Numbered from the stretch's first letter, positions 42,172-51,611 are shown. The stretch: DNA of 52,508 bases from Cyanobacteriota bacterium (GCA_026389315.1 JAPLIC010000058.1:1-52508); one strand, 5' to 3'. Made by a program: numbers and translations. Notes: a model not told the origin generated them from the letters alone.

Positions 42172-43777
42172 CCTCCAGCACCACAGGGGCACAGGAAAGC
42201 AAGCTCCAGCGTTCCAGACTCAGGTCTGGACAGCTGCCATCAAACCCGTGCCGGGGCTCCAAGGTGATCACCAAGGCGCCTGAGCCTTGCTGACGGACAT
42301 CGAACCGTTCGATCACCGCCTCGGGACGACGATCCAGGGCTGCCGCCAATCGCAAAAACAAAGCCAGAGTCGTCACCGTCCGGCGCTCCTCGCGGCCCTC
42401 AATCAATTGCCAGGATTCATGCCGCTTCTTGGGCAGACTGCGCCGGTGGTATCGGGCGATGGCCGCCACCATCAGGTGCTCCAGCTCCGAGTATCCCAGC
42501 AGTTCACCGTGACGAATCAGGTACCAGGTGTGTTTGTGGTAAGCCCCCACATTCACGTATTTACCGCAGTCATGGAGCTGGGCCGCCGCCCACAGCAACA
42601 AGCGCCCCTTGCCCTCGTCATGGTGCAACCACCCACGGGTCTGGTCGTAGAACGACAGGGCCTGGGCCGCCACCCGATCAGCCCGCTCCGGATCCACGCC
42701 ATAGTTGCGGGCCAGATACCGCACCGTACGCTCGCGAATCGTGCTTTGAAACGCAAAGCGATCGCCGAGCAGGTCGTTGCGCAGCATCCAGTCGACGATC
42801 AGGCCCTCCCGCAGGGCCCGGTCGCACACCACCAGTTCCTGGACCCCGAGCATCCGCATCGCGGTCTGGAGAATCAGGGCCCCGGGCACAATGATTTCGG
42901 CCCGTCGCTCGTTGATCGCCGTGAGTCCACGCCGCTGCTCCGGCGTCATCCCCTGGAGTTTGGTAATCAACTGGTCAATCCGCTCGCGGCTGAGGCGATA
43001 GCCCTGTAATTTTCGCGTTGGTTTTGAATCCTCGGCCGCCGCCAGGGAAGCGAGGGCCATCGCCGTGCCACTGGTGGCCACCAGCAGGGGCTTCTCGCCA
43101 GGTCGCAGGGCCTGGCCCACCTGGGCCACGGCAGGATCCAGGGAGCCTTGAATGTAAGCCTGCAGAAAACTGCGGCGGCCGGAAGGCAGGGGATCCTGCT
43201 GGCAGAACTCCCGCTGCAGCCTCACGGCCCCGATGCGGGTGCTTGTCAGGACCCGCGCATCGCCGCCATCGGCCAGGATCAGCTCGGTGGATCCCCCGCC
43301 GATATCTATAATCAGATGGGGCTTATCCCCAAAGGTCATGCCAGAAAGCACCCCCAGGTAGATCAGGCGGGCCTCCTCAGAACCGCTGACCAGGTCCACC
43401 GTCAGGCCCAACTGATCTTGCAGCGCCTGCACAAACTCCCGCCCATTGGGGGCCTCGCGCACGGCGCTGGTGGCTGCCGTGACGATCTGCTCTACCCCAT
43501 GGCTCGCGGCCAGATCGCGGCAGTGGCGCAGGGTGAAAAAGGCCCGCTCGATGGCGGCGGCACTGAGATCGCCATTGTTGGGATCCCGCTCTCCCAGCCG
43601 GGTCGTGGACTTCTCCGCCACCACCACACTGAAGCTGTGCAAGGCCGGATTGATGGCAGCGATCAGCAGATGGATCGAATTAGTGCCAATATCTATTGCC
43701 GCCACCCTACGCTCGCCGTTGGCAGGGAAGGGCGGCTCAGACAAGGGAGCCTGCGAAGAGGCCATCGGAAACGGCAC
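42131..43777 (-). CDS. ppx: Exopolyphosphatase / pppGpp phosphatase (Ppx/GppA)
   Basis: This 548-residue protein has the Ppx/GppA actin-like ATPase domain (AAIDIGTNSIHLLIAAI at the N-terminus, ATSAVREAPNG, the catalytic Glu region SGSEEARLIYLGV, and the phosphate loop IIDIGGGSTELIL) and a C-terminal HD-type domain (AAQLHDCGKYVNVGAYHKHT, then ELEHLMVAAIARYHRR). Such enzymes shorten polyphosphate, and some also act on pppGpp. It is therefore linked to phosphate storage and stringent signalling. It starts at ATG 43777 (another Met four codons later) and is divergent from the UbiA-type gene. The 3' end overlaps the RodZ-like gene by 41 bases. Confidence 0.94.
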   Translation of the reverse strand: MPFPMASSQAPLSEPPFPANGERRVAAIDIGTNSIHLLIAAINPALHSFSVVVAEKSTTRLGERDPNNGDLSAAAIERAFFTLRHCRDLAASHGVEQIVTAATSAVREAPNGREFVQALQDQLGLTVDLVSGSEEARLIYLGVLSGMTFGDKPHLIIDIGGGSTELILADGGDARVLTSTRIGAVRLQREFCQQDPLPSGRRSFLQAYIQGSLDPAVAQVGQALRPGEKPLLVATSGTAMALASLAAAEDSKPTRKLQGYRLSRERIDQLITKLQGMTPEQRRGLTAINERRAEIIVPGALILQTAMRMLGVQELVVCDRALREGLIVDWMLRNDLLGDRFAFQSTIRERTVRYLARNYGVDPERADRVAAQALSFYDQTRGWLHHDEGKGRLLLWAAAQLHDCGKYVNVGAYHKHTWYLIRHGELLGYSELEHLMVAAIARYHRRSLPKKRHESWQLIEGREERRTVTTLALFLRLAAALDRRPEAVIERFDVRQQGSGALVITLEPRHGFDGSCPDLSLERWSLLSCAPVVLEVTGLQLQVPETEA

Positions 43778-43861
43778 CGTTTGGCGGCGTCACTTTGCCA
43801 TCGAAGCGGTCAAGATTACCCGAACTAGGGTGCCACCAGCATCACCAGGAGACCATCCGCC

Positions 43862-44755
43862 ATGGCCAGGACGGCTCCAGGGCCATTGCCACGAATCCGC
43901 AACGGACTCGAACTGCTGCGCTGGAACCATCCCAGCGGCAGGCTGATTTTACTGATTCCGGCTGGCTGGGCCCTTTGGCTCAACCCGGCATCACCGCCCT
44001 CGCTGCCCTTACTTGCCTTGATTGTTCTGGGGGGCTTGGCGGTAAGCGGTGCCGGCTGCGTCGCCAACGACCTCTGGGATCGCCGCATCGATAAACTCGT
44101 CGCACGCACCCGCAACCGGCCCCTCGCCGACGGCAGGATCGGAGTTGCCACCGCCGTCGCCCTGCTGGTCGCCTGCCTGGTCGTCGCCCTGCTGGTGGTC
44201 CTGGCCCTGCCCACTCCGGGCCGGAATCTGGCCCTGCCCTTGGCCCTGGCAGCCCTGCCCCCCGTACTGCTTTACCCCTCCGCCAAGCGCTGGTTTCCCT
44301 TGCCACAGTTGGTGCTGGCCTGCTGCTGGGGCTTTGCGGTGTTGATTCCCTGGGCCACAGCCAGCGGCGAATTCGCCGGGGTGGCCCTGGCCCTCACCTG
44401 GTTCGCCACCCTTTGCTGGACCTTCGGCTTCGACACCGTCTATGCGATGAGTGACCGGGAGGACGACCGACGCGTCGGGGTGCGGAGCAGCGCCCTCACC
44501 CTGGGTCGCCATGCGCCCCTGGTGGTCGCCTGCTGCTACGGCCTGACCGCCGGAGCCCTGGCCACGGCGGCCTGGTTGCGGGGCATCGCCATGCCCGAAT
44601 TCTGGCTTCTCTGGATCGCGGCCACCTGGGGGATGCAACGGGAGGCGTCGATCCTGAGGCGCCCCGATCTGCCGCGGGCCGCCTATGGCGTGCATTTCAC
44701 CCATCAGGTCATGCTGGGGGCCTTGATGCTGCTGGCGTTGATCGTGCCGCAGTGA
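43862..44755 (+). CDS. ubiA: UbiA-family 4-hydroxybenzoate polyprenyltransferase
   Basis: A 297-residue protein with about eight or nine transmembrane helices and the two Asp-rich motifs that bind Mg-prenyl diphosphate: AGCVANDLWDRRIDKLVART (NDxxDxxxD) and VYAMSDREDDRR (DxxxD). In cyanobacteria this enzyme attaches the C45 solanesyl chain to 4-hydroxybenzoate, an early step of plastoquinone-9 biosynthesis in the membrane. The length is normal. It is followed after 21 bases by the LD-carboxypeptidase gene on the same strand. In picocyanobacteria ppx, this gene, an LD-carboxypeptidase, ispD and fabG tend to cluster, as they do here with extra genes inserted. Confidence 0.93.
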   Translation: MARTAPGPLPRIRNGLELLRWNHPSGRLILLIPAGWALWLNPASPPSLPLLALIVLGGLAVSGAGCVANDLWDRRIDKLVARTRNRPLADGRIGVATAVALLVACLVVALLVVLALPTPGRNLALPLALAALPPVLLYPSAKRWFPLPQLVLACCWGFAVLIPWATASGEFAGVALALTWFATLCWTFGFDTVYAMSDREDDRRVGVRSSALTLGRHAPLVVACCYGLTAGALATAAWLRGIAMPEFWLLWIAATWGMQREASILRRPDLPRAAYGVHFTHQVMLGALMLLALIVPQ

Positions 44756-44776
44756 TGCCCTCGCCTGCCGCTGACC

Positions 44777-45697
44777 ATGGCTGCTCCCCTGAGCCACCCC
44801 AAACCGCTCCGCTCCGGTGACCGGGTCCGCCTGGTGGCGGCCAGTTCGGCCCTGGAAACGGGCGAACGGCTGCAACTGGGCATGGAGGTACTGCGGAGTT
44901 GGGGACTGGAGGTGGAAGAACGGCCCGAACTGGTGGGACGTCGCTGGGGATTCCTGGCCGGAGCAGATCATCAACGGGCCGCCGACCTCGATCCCGGTGA
45001 CCCCAGCAGCCAAGCAGGGGCGGCTTTATTGGCCTGTGTCCGGGGCGGCTGGGGTTCGGCGCGGCTGCTCGAACAGGACCTCCCCGACCACAGCGCCTGG
45101 TTGCTGGGCTTTTCAGACGTCACCTCCCTGCTGTGGGAACGGCTGGCCCGGGGGCGGGGCGGCGCCATCCATGGCCCCCTGGTCACCACCCTGGCCGCCG
45201 AACCCGCCTGGAGCCAGGACCGTTTAAGGGCCCTGCTGTTCGGCGAACCCCTCCCGGACCTGGAGGGGGAAGGCTGGCAAAGCGGCGTGGCGGCAGGTCC
45301 CCTGCTGGCCGCCAACCTCACCGTGGCCACCCACCTGTTGGGGACCCGTCATCTGCCGGATCTGCGGGGCGCCATTCTGGTGCTCGAAGACGTGGCAGAA
45401 GCGCCCTACCGACTGGAGCGGATGCTGACCCACTGGAGGCTCTGCGGTGCTCTGCAACAATTGGCTGGAATCGGCTTCGGCAACTTCCGCGACTGCGTCG
45501 ACCACGACCGCAGCGACCAACCGAGCCACCACTATTTCACCGCCGAACAGGTGTTACGCGAGCGCACCGCCGACCTGGGCATTCCCGTGGTGGCCCAACT
45601 TCCGGTAGGCCATTGGCCTGGCAATGGGGCCCTTCCCCTGGGAAGGGCGGCCAGGCTGGACGGAGGGACGGGCCGTCTCAGTTTGGCCGATTCTTGA
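44777..45697 (+). CDS. ldcA: LD-carboxypeptidase (peptidase S66, muramoyltetrapeptide carboxypeptidase)
   Basis: A 306-residue serine peptidase that removes the terminal D-Ala from cytoplasmic muropeptide tetrapeptides during peptidoglycan recycling. The nucleophile is S113 in WLLGFSDVTSLLW; ACVRGGWGSARLLE precedes it. The Glu of the triad lies in LVLEDVAEAPYRLERML and the His in LPVGHWPGNGALPLG. The domain order and length are those of LdcA/MccF-type S66 enzymes; MccF-like immunity proteins share the fold, but the context (housekeeping cell-wall and lipid genes) favours LdcA. The 3' end overlaps that of the MscS gene on the other strand by 20 bases. Confidence 0.9.
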   Translation: MAAPLSHPKPLRSGDRVRLVAASSALETGERLQLGMEVLRSWGLEVEERPELVGRRWGFLAGADHQRAADLDPGDPSSQAGAALLACVRGGWGSARLLEQDLPDHSAWLLGFSDVTSLLWERLARGRGGAIHGPLVTTLAAEPAWSQDRLRALLFGEPLPDLEGEGWQSGVAAGPLLAANLTVATHLLGTRHLPDLRGAILVLEDVAEAPYRLERMLTHWRLCGALQQLAGIGFGNFRDCVDHDRSDQPSHHYFTAEQVLRERTADLGIPVVAQLPVGHWPGNGALPLGRAARLDGGTGRLSLADS

Positions 45698-47450
45698 GGG
45701 AATCCAAGCTGGGCAAGGGCGGCACGGTGCGGGCACTGCCATCCCGGTTGCATTCATAGGTGGGAGAAAGGATTTCCACATCAGCCTCAGCAAAGACATC
45801 CTGAATCGCCGCCAGCAAATCGGAAAGGGTTTCCCGATAGGTCATGACATCCCTGACGCTGGCATTGAGTTCATAACTGATATTGAAATCGTTGAGGGAA
45901 ATCTGCAGCACAAATGCTTGCGGATCGGCCGCAATACCAGGAACCGACTGGGCCGCCTTCAACAGGAGCGCATGCACCTGGCGCCAAGGAACGTCGTAGC
46001 CGATGGTGATCGTTGTCGCCAGCGCCACGGGTTTGGCAATTTCCCGGCGCGAAAAACTAAAATTGACAATCGATGCACTAATCACCGTAGCATTAGGAAT
46101 ACTGACCAATTCGTTACGTGGTGTCTGGATGCGAGTCACCAGTAAATCGCGATCCTGTACGACGCCAATCACATCATTGATTTCAACCCGATCGCCTTCA
46201 CGGAAAGCACGGGTGTAGATCAGCATCAGCCCGCTGATGACATTGGTGGCCACCGCACTGGACCCCAGGGCCGCCAAAACGCCAACGAAGAGGCCCGCCC
46301 CCTGGAAGGCCTTGCTATCGGATCCGGGAATGTAGGGATAGGCGGAAACCAGTCCGGCCACCAGAATCGCCGCCGCCACCAAGCGGCCCGTGGGCCGGGC
46401 CCATTCCCTATAAAAACCAGGAAACTGCAAACGGCCGCGCTCAATGGCCGCAAACCATGTGCGGCAAGCCCGCATCGCCATACGGGTGAACAGCAAAATC
46501 AGGGCAATGGCCAGGAGATTTGGGATGGCTGCGACCGCCCCCTCCAGCACCCCGTCCAAAACCAAACGGATATGGCCCCGCAGTCCCTCGGCGATGCCCT
46601 GGGTCGGCGGGAAAAAGCCAAGCAACAGCGGAATCATCAGATAGCTGGCGAGAAGCAAAACTCCCCAATGCAGGACCCTCAGCAGCAGCAGCACGGCACC
46701 GCGCTCCTGTTCACTGTCCAGCACTTGGCTGCCTGCCAAGCTCACCCCCCTCAGCCAGGGGGTGGTCCCCCGGAGGATCCCCTGACGCAAACGTTGGTTG
46801 AATTCCCCTTGCAGGCGCAGCCAGAGCAGATAGGCCCCAAGAACCAGCAAGGCCATGGCCGTGCCCGTTATCCAGGAGCTGAGGCTGTGGGTGCTGCGGT
46901 ACTGGCGCATGGCACCCCGCAACTGGTCCCGATACAGCTCGGCCAACTCCTGGCGGCTGATCTCAAAGGCCCGGCCAGCCCGATCATCAACCGCCAGAAA
47001 GGGCTTGAAAATACCCTTGGCGTCGATCACTCCAATCATCGAATAAGGAGGGTCCTCCTGGACCACCAATTGCTCCGGGGCCACCGTGGCCTTGCGGGCC
47101 AGGTCCTGCAGCAACGCCGAACCGCGGTTGGCCACCGATTCCAAGCTCTGGGCACCCGCCACCGAACGCAGTTCGAGGATGCGGCGGCCGTCCAAGGTGA
47201 TCCACTGGGGAGAGGAGGAGGAGCGAGCTACAGGCCGGTCCCCAGGCGAGGCAGCCTGGAGGACCACCTTCTGGGTCGGTGGCGGGGCCGCCGCCAGCGC
47301 CCCTGCGGGGGCGGCCGACAGCCCCAGCCAGACGGCCAGCAAGAAGGCCCCAACCGCCCAGCCCCAGGTCCATCGTGGGCGGCGATGGTCACGGCGCCAA
47401 ACCGGCTCCAGGGGGCGAAAGGGGGGGCGCACAACAAGAACGGCATTCAC
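45678..47450 (-). CDS. MscS-family mechanosensitive channel with an exported N-terminal domain
   Basis: This 590-residue protein starts with a signal-type segment (about residues 28-54), then a soluble region of about 130 residues (WITLDGRRILELRSVAGAQS) likely exposed outside the membrane. Four or five transmembrane helices follow, and a C-terminal MscS core: pore helix VGVLAALGSSAVATNVISGL, beta domain FREGDRVEINDVIGVVQDRD, and PNATVISASIVNFSFS. MscS channels open under membrane tension to release solutes on osmotic downshock. The large extra N-terminal part resembles YbdG/Ynai-type or plant-like MSL proteins more than E. coli MscS. Convergent with ldcA; the EamA-type gene lies just upstream on the same strand. 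Confidence 0.9.
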   Translation of the reverse strand: MNAVLVVRPPFRPLEPVWRRDHRRPRWTWGWAVGAFLLAVWLGLSAAPAGALAAAPPPTQKVVLQAASPGDRPVARSSSSPQWITLDGRRILELRSVAGAQSLESVANRGSALLQDLARKATVAPEQLVVQEDPPYSMIGVIDAKGIFKPFLAVDDRAGRAFEISRQELAELYRDQLRGAMRQYRSTHSLSSWITGTAMALLVLGAYLLWLRLQGEFNQRLRQGILRGTTPWLRGVSLAGSQVLDSEQERGAVLLLLRVLHWGVLLLASYLMIPLLLGFFPPTQGIAEGLRGHIRLVLDGVLEGAVAAIPNLLAIALILLFTRMAMRACRTWFAAIERGRLQFPGFYREWARPTGRLVAAAILVAGLVSAYPYIPGSDSKAFQGAGLFVGVLAALGSSAVATNVISGLMLIYTRAFREGDRVEINDVIGVVQDRDLLVTRIQTPRNELVSIPNATVISASIVNFSFSRREIAKPVALATTITIGYDVPWRQVHALLLKAAQSVPGIAADPQAFVLQISLNDFNISYELNASVRDVMTYRETLSDLLAAIQDVFAEADVEILSPTYECNRDGSARTVPPLPSLDSLKNRPN

Positions 47451-47486
47451 CCCTCAGCTTGCCCGGCTCCGGGAAATCTGGCTGGC

Positions 47487-47921
47487 TCAGGGCCAGGCCA
47501 ACAACACCGCACCCCCACCCATCAGCGCCACGCCCAGCCACTGCCAGGGGCTGAGGCTTTCGCCAAGCAAAACCACCCCTAAAGCCGCCACGATCACAAC
47601 GCTCAACTTGTCGATCGGGGCCACCCGGGCCAAGGGTCCCAGCTGTATCGCCCGGAACCAACACAACCAGGACAACCCGGTGGCCACCCCGGACAACAGC
47701 AGAAACAGCAGGCTGCGACGGGGTAACTCAAGGGGCGATTGCCATTCACCCCTGCCAAACACCACGGCCACGAGCAGCAACAGAACCACCACAGTGCGCA
47801 ACAGGGTGGCCAGATTGCTGGGCACCCCCTGCACTCCTATCTTGGCGAAAAGGGAGGTCAAAGCAGCGGTGACGGCCGCCAGAACGGCCCAGATCTGCCA
47901 TTGACCCCAGAGAGTTCCCAT
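47487..47921 (-). CDS. EamA-domain small membrane transporter
   Basis: A 144-residue protein with five hydrophobic segments forming one EamA unit (IWAVLAAVTAALTSLFAKIG, then LATLLRTVVVLLLLVAVVFG, LLFLLLSGVATGLSWLCWFR, VAPIDKLSVVIVAALGVVLL, WLGVALMGGGAVLLA). Full DMT transporters have two such units, so this half-size form probably works as a dimer. The substrate is unknown. It is close to the MscS gene downstream (36-base gap) and 86 bases after ispD on the same strand. Confidence 0.85.
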   Translation of the reverse strand: MGTLWGQWQIWAVLAAVTAALTSLFAKIGVQGVPSNLATLLRTVVVLLLLVAVVFGRGEWQSPLELPRRSLLFLLLSGVATGLSWLCWFRAIQLGPLARVAPIDKLSVVIVAALGVVLLGESLSPWQWLGVALMGGGAVLLAWP

Positions 47922-48007
47922 CGCGTTACAACACCTTTGGTCTGTTCTTCCCTAACAGGGCAGCCATTGCCGGAGCATCAACGGGCGCCACTAGGAGCAT
48001 TCTGAGG

Positions 48008-48733
48008 TTAGGGGGGCCGGCGGTCACGCGTCTTGAGCACGGCCTCGGCCACGGTGAGATCGAAGGGGGTAGTGACTTTGATGTTGGAGGGAGGGGCCTC
48101 CAACACCTGAACCGGCCAGCCCAGCCTCTCGAACAGGGCCGCATCGTCGGTCACGGTCCAGCCCCGAGCTTCGGCCTTGGCATGGGCCTGGCGCAGGGGA
48201 GCCACCGCAAAACCCTGGGGCGTTTGGGCCGCCCATAACACCGAGCGATCCGGGGTGGCCTGGATGAGGCCGCCCTCCCCCACCTGCTTGATGGTGTCGG
48301 TGACCGGGGTGGCGGCAATGATGCCGGCCCCGGCCAGGGCCGCCTCGCCGAGGGCCGCGCAACAGCGGTGCAGCAGGTCCGGTTCAACCAGGCAGCGGGC
48401 GCCATCGTGAATCAAGACCTGCTCGGCGTCATTTGGCAAGGCCGCCAGGCCCAGACGTACCGAATCCTGGCGGGAGTCACCCCCCACAATCCAGACGACG
48501 GGTGCCAAAGGAGATAGGGGTGTTGCATCCTGGCGGAGCTCCGCCACCAGGGCCGCGATCGCTTCCGCATCGACCAGCTGACCCACCACACCGATCCAAT
48601 GGATTGCTTCACAGGCGAGGGCGGCCTCCAGGGTCCAGGCCAGCAAGGGGCGGCCGGCAAGGGGAAGCAGCAATTTGTTGCGGCTTGCCCCCATACGCCG
48701 GCCGCTGCCGGCCGCTGCAATCAGCAAATGCAC
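48008..48733 (-). CDS. ispD: 2-C-methyl-D-erythritol 4-phosphate cytidylyltransferase
   Basis: About 241 residues from GTG 48733, which is preceded by a GAGGA ribosome site and directly starts the conserved N-terminal strand [15 protein letters not shown]; an ATG 16 codons further up (48781) is the alternative. The CTP-binding loop and [59 protein letters not shown] and [16 protein letters not shown] are all typical. IspD makes CDP-methylerythritol in the non-mevalonate isoprenoid pathway, supplying carotenoids, phytol and plastoquinone. It is divergent from the GT9-like gene with 86 bases between starts. Confidence 0.95.
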   Translation of the reverse strand: MHLLIAAAGSGRRMGASRNKLLLPLAGRPLLAWTLEAALACEAIHWIGVVGQLVDAEAIAALVAELRQDATPLSPLAPVVWIVGGDSRQDSVRLGLAALPNDAEQVLIHDGARCLVEPDLLHRCCAALGEAALAGAGIIAATPVTDTIKQVGEGGLIQATPDRSVLWAAQTPQGFAVAPLRQAHAKAEARGWTVTDDAALFERLGWPVQVLEAPPSNIKVTTPFDLTVAEAVLKTRDRRPP

Positions 48734-48819
48734 AGGATTTCCGTCCTCGGCAGCAAACCGCTGAGATTCCTCTCCATACAATCAGGCCGCGGTCCCATCC
48801 ACCGTCCAGCAGAGGCCCG

Positions 48820-49659
48820 ATGCGCGCGTTATTTCTGATTCCAGGCGATGCCGTCAGGCAGCTCCAGACCCTGCCGGCGGTGGCGGCAACGGCCCAGCAA
48901 CTGCAGTTCCAGATCCAAGTGGCCTGTCCACCCTCGGTCGGCGGTATTTGGCAACTGGTTCCCGCTGTTGAAAAGGTGATCCCTTTCAACTACCAAGACG
49001 CCACTCTGGCGGACTGGACAAACTTGATGGGATCCGTTCGGGATCCCGATTTCCAGGCCTGCATCAATCTGGCCCAGGGACGCCAAGTGGATTTAATGCT
49101 GTCCATGAGCCACATCCCCAAGCGACTAGCCGCCTCCGGCTTCTCCGCCACCGAAAAGGTCAAGCCCCTTGACAAGGGCTGGTCCGCCCAGAGGCTGGCG
49201 CCCTATCTGTCTCCCCTCGGCGTGCAACTGGACGCCCAGGCCTTCCGGCTGCTGCTGCCCGGATCCAGTCTTCAAAAAGCCACCGAGGCCCTGCCCCCGG
49301 GCCAGGGCCCTGTGCTGCTGGTGGCCCCCAAGGGTGGACCCGAGGACTGGCCCGGGCAAAACTGGGAGACCGTGACACAACGAATCCAACGGCGACTCAA
49401 CGATCTCCGGATTCAGCAAAGTCTTCCGCCTGGATCCCCATGGATCCAACGGGCCGCCCAGGTCGCCTCAAGCGATGTGGTGCTGGCCAGTGATCCTGTC
49501 AGCATTGAACTGGCGCTGCTCTGTGGCGTGCCCTTGGTGGCCCTTGGTTCGAGGTCGGACGACTTGCCGGCCAGGGAGGGCGTCACTGGGCTGGGTGGGA
49601 CCACAACGCTGACCCAGTTGAGTGTGGACAACGTGCTCGGGGCCCTAGGCCTTGGCTGA
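48820..49659 (+). CDS. Glycosyltransferase family 9-like (heptosyltransferase-like) protein
   Basis: About 279 residues from ATG 48820, where the Rossmann strand begins (MRALFLIPGDAVRQLQTLPA); the open frame upstream runs antisense to ispD and is excluded. Blocks such as VIPFNYQDATLADWTNLMGS, FQACINLAQGRQVDLMLSMS, VLLVAPKGGPEDWPG, ASSDVVLASDPVSIELALLC and GVPLVALGS follow the two-domain layout of ADP-heptose:LPS heptosyltransferases. It is shorter than WaaC/WaaF (about 320-350) and weakly conserved, so a distinct sugar donor or a divergent role is possible. It is followed by the potassium-channel gene 28 bases downstream. Confidence 0.75.
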   Translation: MRALFLIPGDAVRQLQTLPAVAATAQQLQFQIQVACPPSVGGIWQLVPAVEKVIPFNYQDATLADWTNLMGSVRDPDFQACINLAQGRQVDLMLSMSHIPKRLAASGFSATEKVKPLDKGWSAQRLAPYLSPLGVQLDAQAFRLLLPGSSLQKATEALPPGQGPVLLVAPKGGPEDWPGQNWETVTQRIQRRLNDLRIQQSLPPGSPWIQRAAQVASSDVVLASDPVSIELALLCGVPLVALGSRSDDLPAREGVTGLGGTTTLTQLSVDNVLGALGLG

Positions 49660-49686
49660 CATCAAGACCAGCTCGCCTGTCGAGCG

Positions 49687-50796
49687 ATGAGCTGGTCCCG
49701 GGGCTGGCTGGCGCAGTGGAGACGACCGCCATCGAGCCGATCAAGGCGGCCCTGGCTCTTGCCGATCCTGTCTTTGTGGGGATTGGTGAACCTGGCCGCC
49801 GGTCTCTACAAGTTATCGGAAGGCTGGGATTGGGGTGACTGCTACTGGATGGTGCTGATCACCCTTAGCACCCTCGGCTTCAGTGACCCCCACACCAAGA
49901 TCCTGACGGCCTCGGGCCGTGTGGTGACGGCCTTTCTGATCGCCGGTGGACTAGTGGTCGTGCAACTCACCATCCGTAGCCTGCTGGGTTTGGCTGAGTC
50001 AGGCTATTTCCGGCACCTGCGGGATCGCCGCCTACGCCGTTGGATCAGTCGCATGAACAATCACGTCATCCTTTGCGGCTATGGCCGCATCGGTCGCGAA
50101 ATCGCCGAACAGCTCAACCGTGAAGGGGTGCGGCTGCTGGTGATCGAAACCGACCAAGCCAGCAAGGAGGCAGCCGAAGAGCGTGGATTGCCCGTGTTGC
50201 TGGCGGATGCCACGTTGGATGAAACCTTGATGGAAGCCGGCATCCAACACTGCCGCAGCCTGGTGGCGGCCCTCAGCAGCAATGCGGCCAATCTGTATGT
50301 GGTCCTCAGCGCCAGGGGGCTGGCCCCCGGTTGCAGGCTGATCGCCCGCGCTGACAGCGAAGAAGCCGCACGCAAACTGAGGCTGGCCGGAGCTGACCAG
50401 GTGGTAAGCCCCTACGTTGCCGGGGGTCGCACGATGGCCGCCACGGCCCTCAGGCCCCTCGCCGTCAGTTTCATGGAGCTACTGGCGGGCTCAGAATGCG
50501 AGGTCGAAGAATTTCAGCTCAGTACCGATCCCAAACGCCTCGGGGAACTGCAGGGAGCCAGCCTGGAAGATCTGCACCTGCGTCGTCGCAGCGGTGCGCT
50601 GGTGTTGGCGGTGCGGAACCCCAAAGGAGAGGTCATGGACGGGCATTCAGCCCCATCCTTGATTGCCAACCCCGGCGGTCATGTACGTCTTGAACCCGGA
50701 CAGCTCCTTGTCGTGATGGGTAGCCAGGAGCAATTGAGCCGATTAAGAGATCTCCTTGGGGAAGCCCTGGTGGATGTGGGAGCCATGCCGGCCTGA
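49687..50796 (+). CDS. Potassium channel / TrkA-N (RCK) protein with an unusual selectivity filter
   Basis: A 369-residue protein: two transmembrane helices (about 24-41 and 75-97) around a pore loop, then an RCK module (NNHVILCGYGRIGREIAEQL, with GxGxxG; RLLVIETDQASKEAAEERGL) and a C-terminal TrkA-C domain. The layout is that of MthK-like K+ channels. The selectivity filter reads TLSTLGFSD (59-67) where the canonical form is TVGYGD, so Gly64 is kept but Tyr is Phe and the second Gly is Ser. Ion selectivity may differ from a K+ channel. The stop overlaps the open frame of fabG by one base, but the preferred fabG start lies 63 bases further on. Confidence 0.88.
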   Translation: MSWSRGWLAQWRRPPSSRSRRPWLLPILSLWGLVNLAAGLYKLSEGWDWGDCYWMVLITLSTLGFSDPHTKILTASGRVVTAFLIAGGLVVVQLTIRSLLGLAESGYFRHLRDRRLRRWISRMNNHVILCGYGRIGREIAEQLNREGVRLLVIETDQASKEAAEERGLPVLLADATLDETLMEAGIQHCRSLVAALSSNAANLYVVLSARGLAPGCRLIARADSEEAARKLRLAGADQVVSPYVAGGRTMAATALRPLAVSFMELLAGSECEVEEFQLSTDPKRLGELQGASLEDLHLRRRSGALVLAVRNPKGEVMDGHSAPSLIANPGGHVRLEPGQLLVVMGSQEQLSRLRDLLGEALVDVGAMPA

Positions 50797-50858
50797 TGCC
50801 CCCAGCAGACAGATTCAGCAAGGCCGACATACGATCAGCGGCGAAACCCGATGCCTCG

Positions 50859-51611
50859 ATGTTCCATCACCAACCCCTTAGCGGCCAAACCGCCCTGATC
50901 ACGGGTGCCAGTCGGGGCATCGGTGCGGCGATCGCCGCTGAATTGGCGGCCGCAGGGGCCACCGTTGTCGTGAATTATGCCCACTCCGAAACGGCGGCAG
51001 CAGCGCTGGTGACCTCCATCGCAGCAGCTGGTGGCAAGGCCTGGAGCCTGAAGGCCAACGTCGCCAACGAAGAGGAGGTGGAAGCGATGGTCAAACAAAT
51101 CTTGGAAAGGGAAAATAGAATCGATATTCTTATCAACAATGCTGGAATCACAAAAGATGGCCTTTTAATGCGAATGAAGACTGCAGATTGGCAAAGTGTC
51201 ATTGACTTAAATCTCACAGGAGTCTTTCTCTGCAGCCGCGCAGTCAGCCGGGCCATGCTCAAAGCCAGAAGCGGACGCATCATCAACATCACGTCAGTCG
51301 TGGCCCTGATGGGCAATCCTGGTCAAGCCAATTACAGTGCAGCCAAAGCAGGCGTGATTGGTCTAACCCGCAGTACCGCTGCTGAATTCGCCAGCAGAGG
51401 TGTAACGGTGAATGCCGTTGCGCCAGGATTCATCGCCACTGACATGACTAAAGAACTAGAAAGCGAAGCAATCCTTCGCTCCATCCCCCTAGGCCGAATG
51501 GGTAGCACAAAAGAAGTGGCAGGCGTCGTCCGCTTTCTTGCGGCGGATCCAGCCGCAAGCTATATCACCGGTCAAGTGCTGCAGGTGGACGGTGGCATGG
51601 TGATGCGCTGA
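50859..51611 (+). CDS. fabG: 3-oxoacyl-ACP reductase
   Basis: About 250 residues from ATG 50859, immediately before the Rossmann strand; the open frame extends 21 codons upstream without homology. SDR features are complete: TALITGASRGIGAAIAAELA (NADPH site), NNAG in ILINNAGITKDGLLMRM, catalytic Ser in INITSVVALMGNPGQ, and Tyr-Lys in ANYSAAKAGVIGLT; the C-terminus ends ITGQVLQVDGGMVM. FabG reduces 3-oxoacyl-ACP in fatty-acid elongation. The first 75 codons are GC-rich like neighbouring genes, while from about 51085 to 51240 the sequence drops to roughly 35-40% GC in hand counts and stays lower further on, so the gene may be a recombinant mosaic. Confidence 0.95.
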   Translation: MFHHQPLSGQTALITGASRGIGAAIAAELAAAGATVVVNYAHSETAAAALVTSIAAAGGKAWSLKANVANEEEVEAMVKQILERENRIDILINNAGITKDGLLMRMKTADWQSVIDLNLTGVFLCSRAVSRAMLKARSGRIINITSVVALMGNPGQANYSAAKAGVIGLTRSTAAEFASRGVTVNAVAPGFIATDMTKELESEAILRSIPLGRMGSTKEVAGVVRFLAADPAASYITGQVLQVDGGMVMR

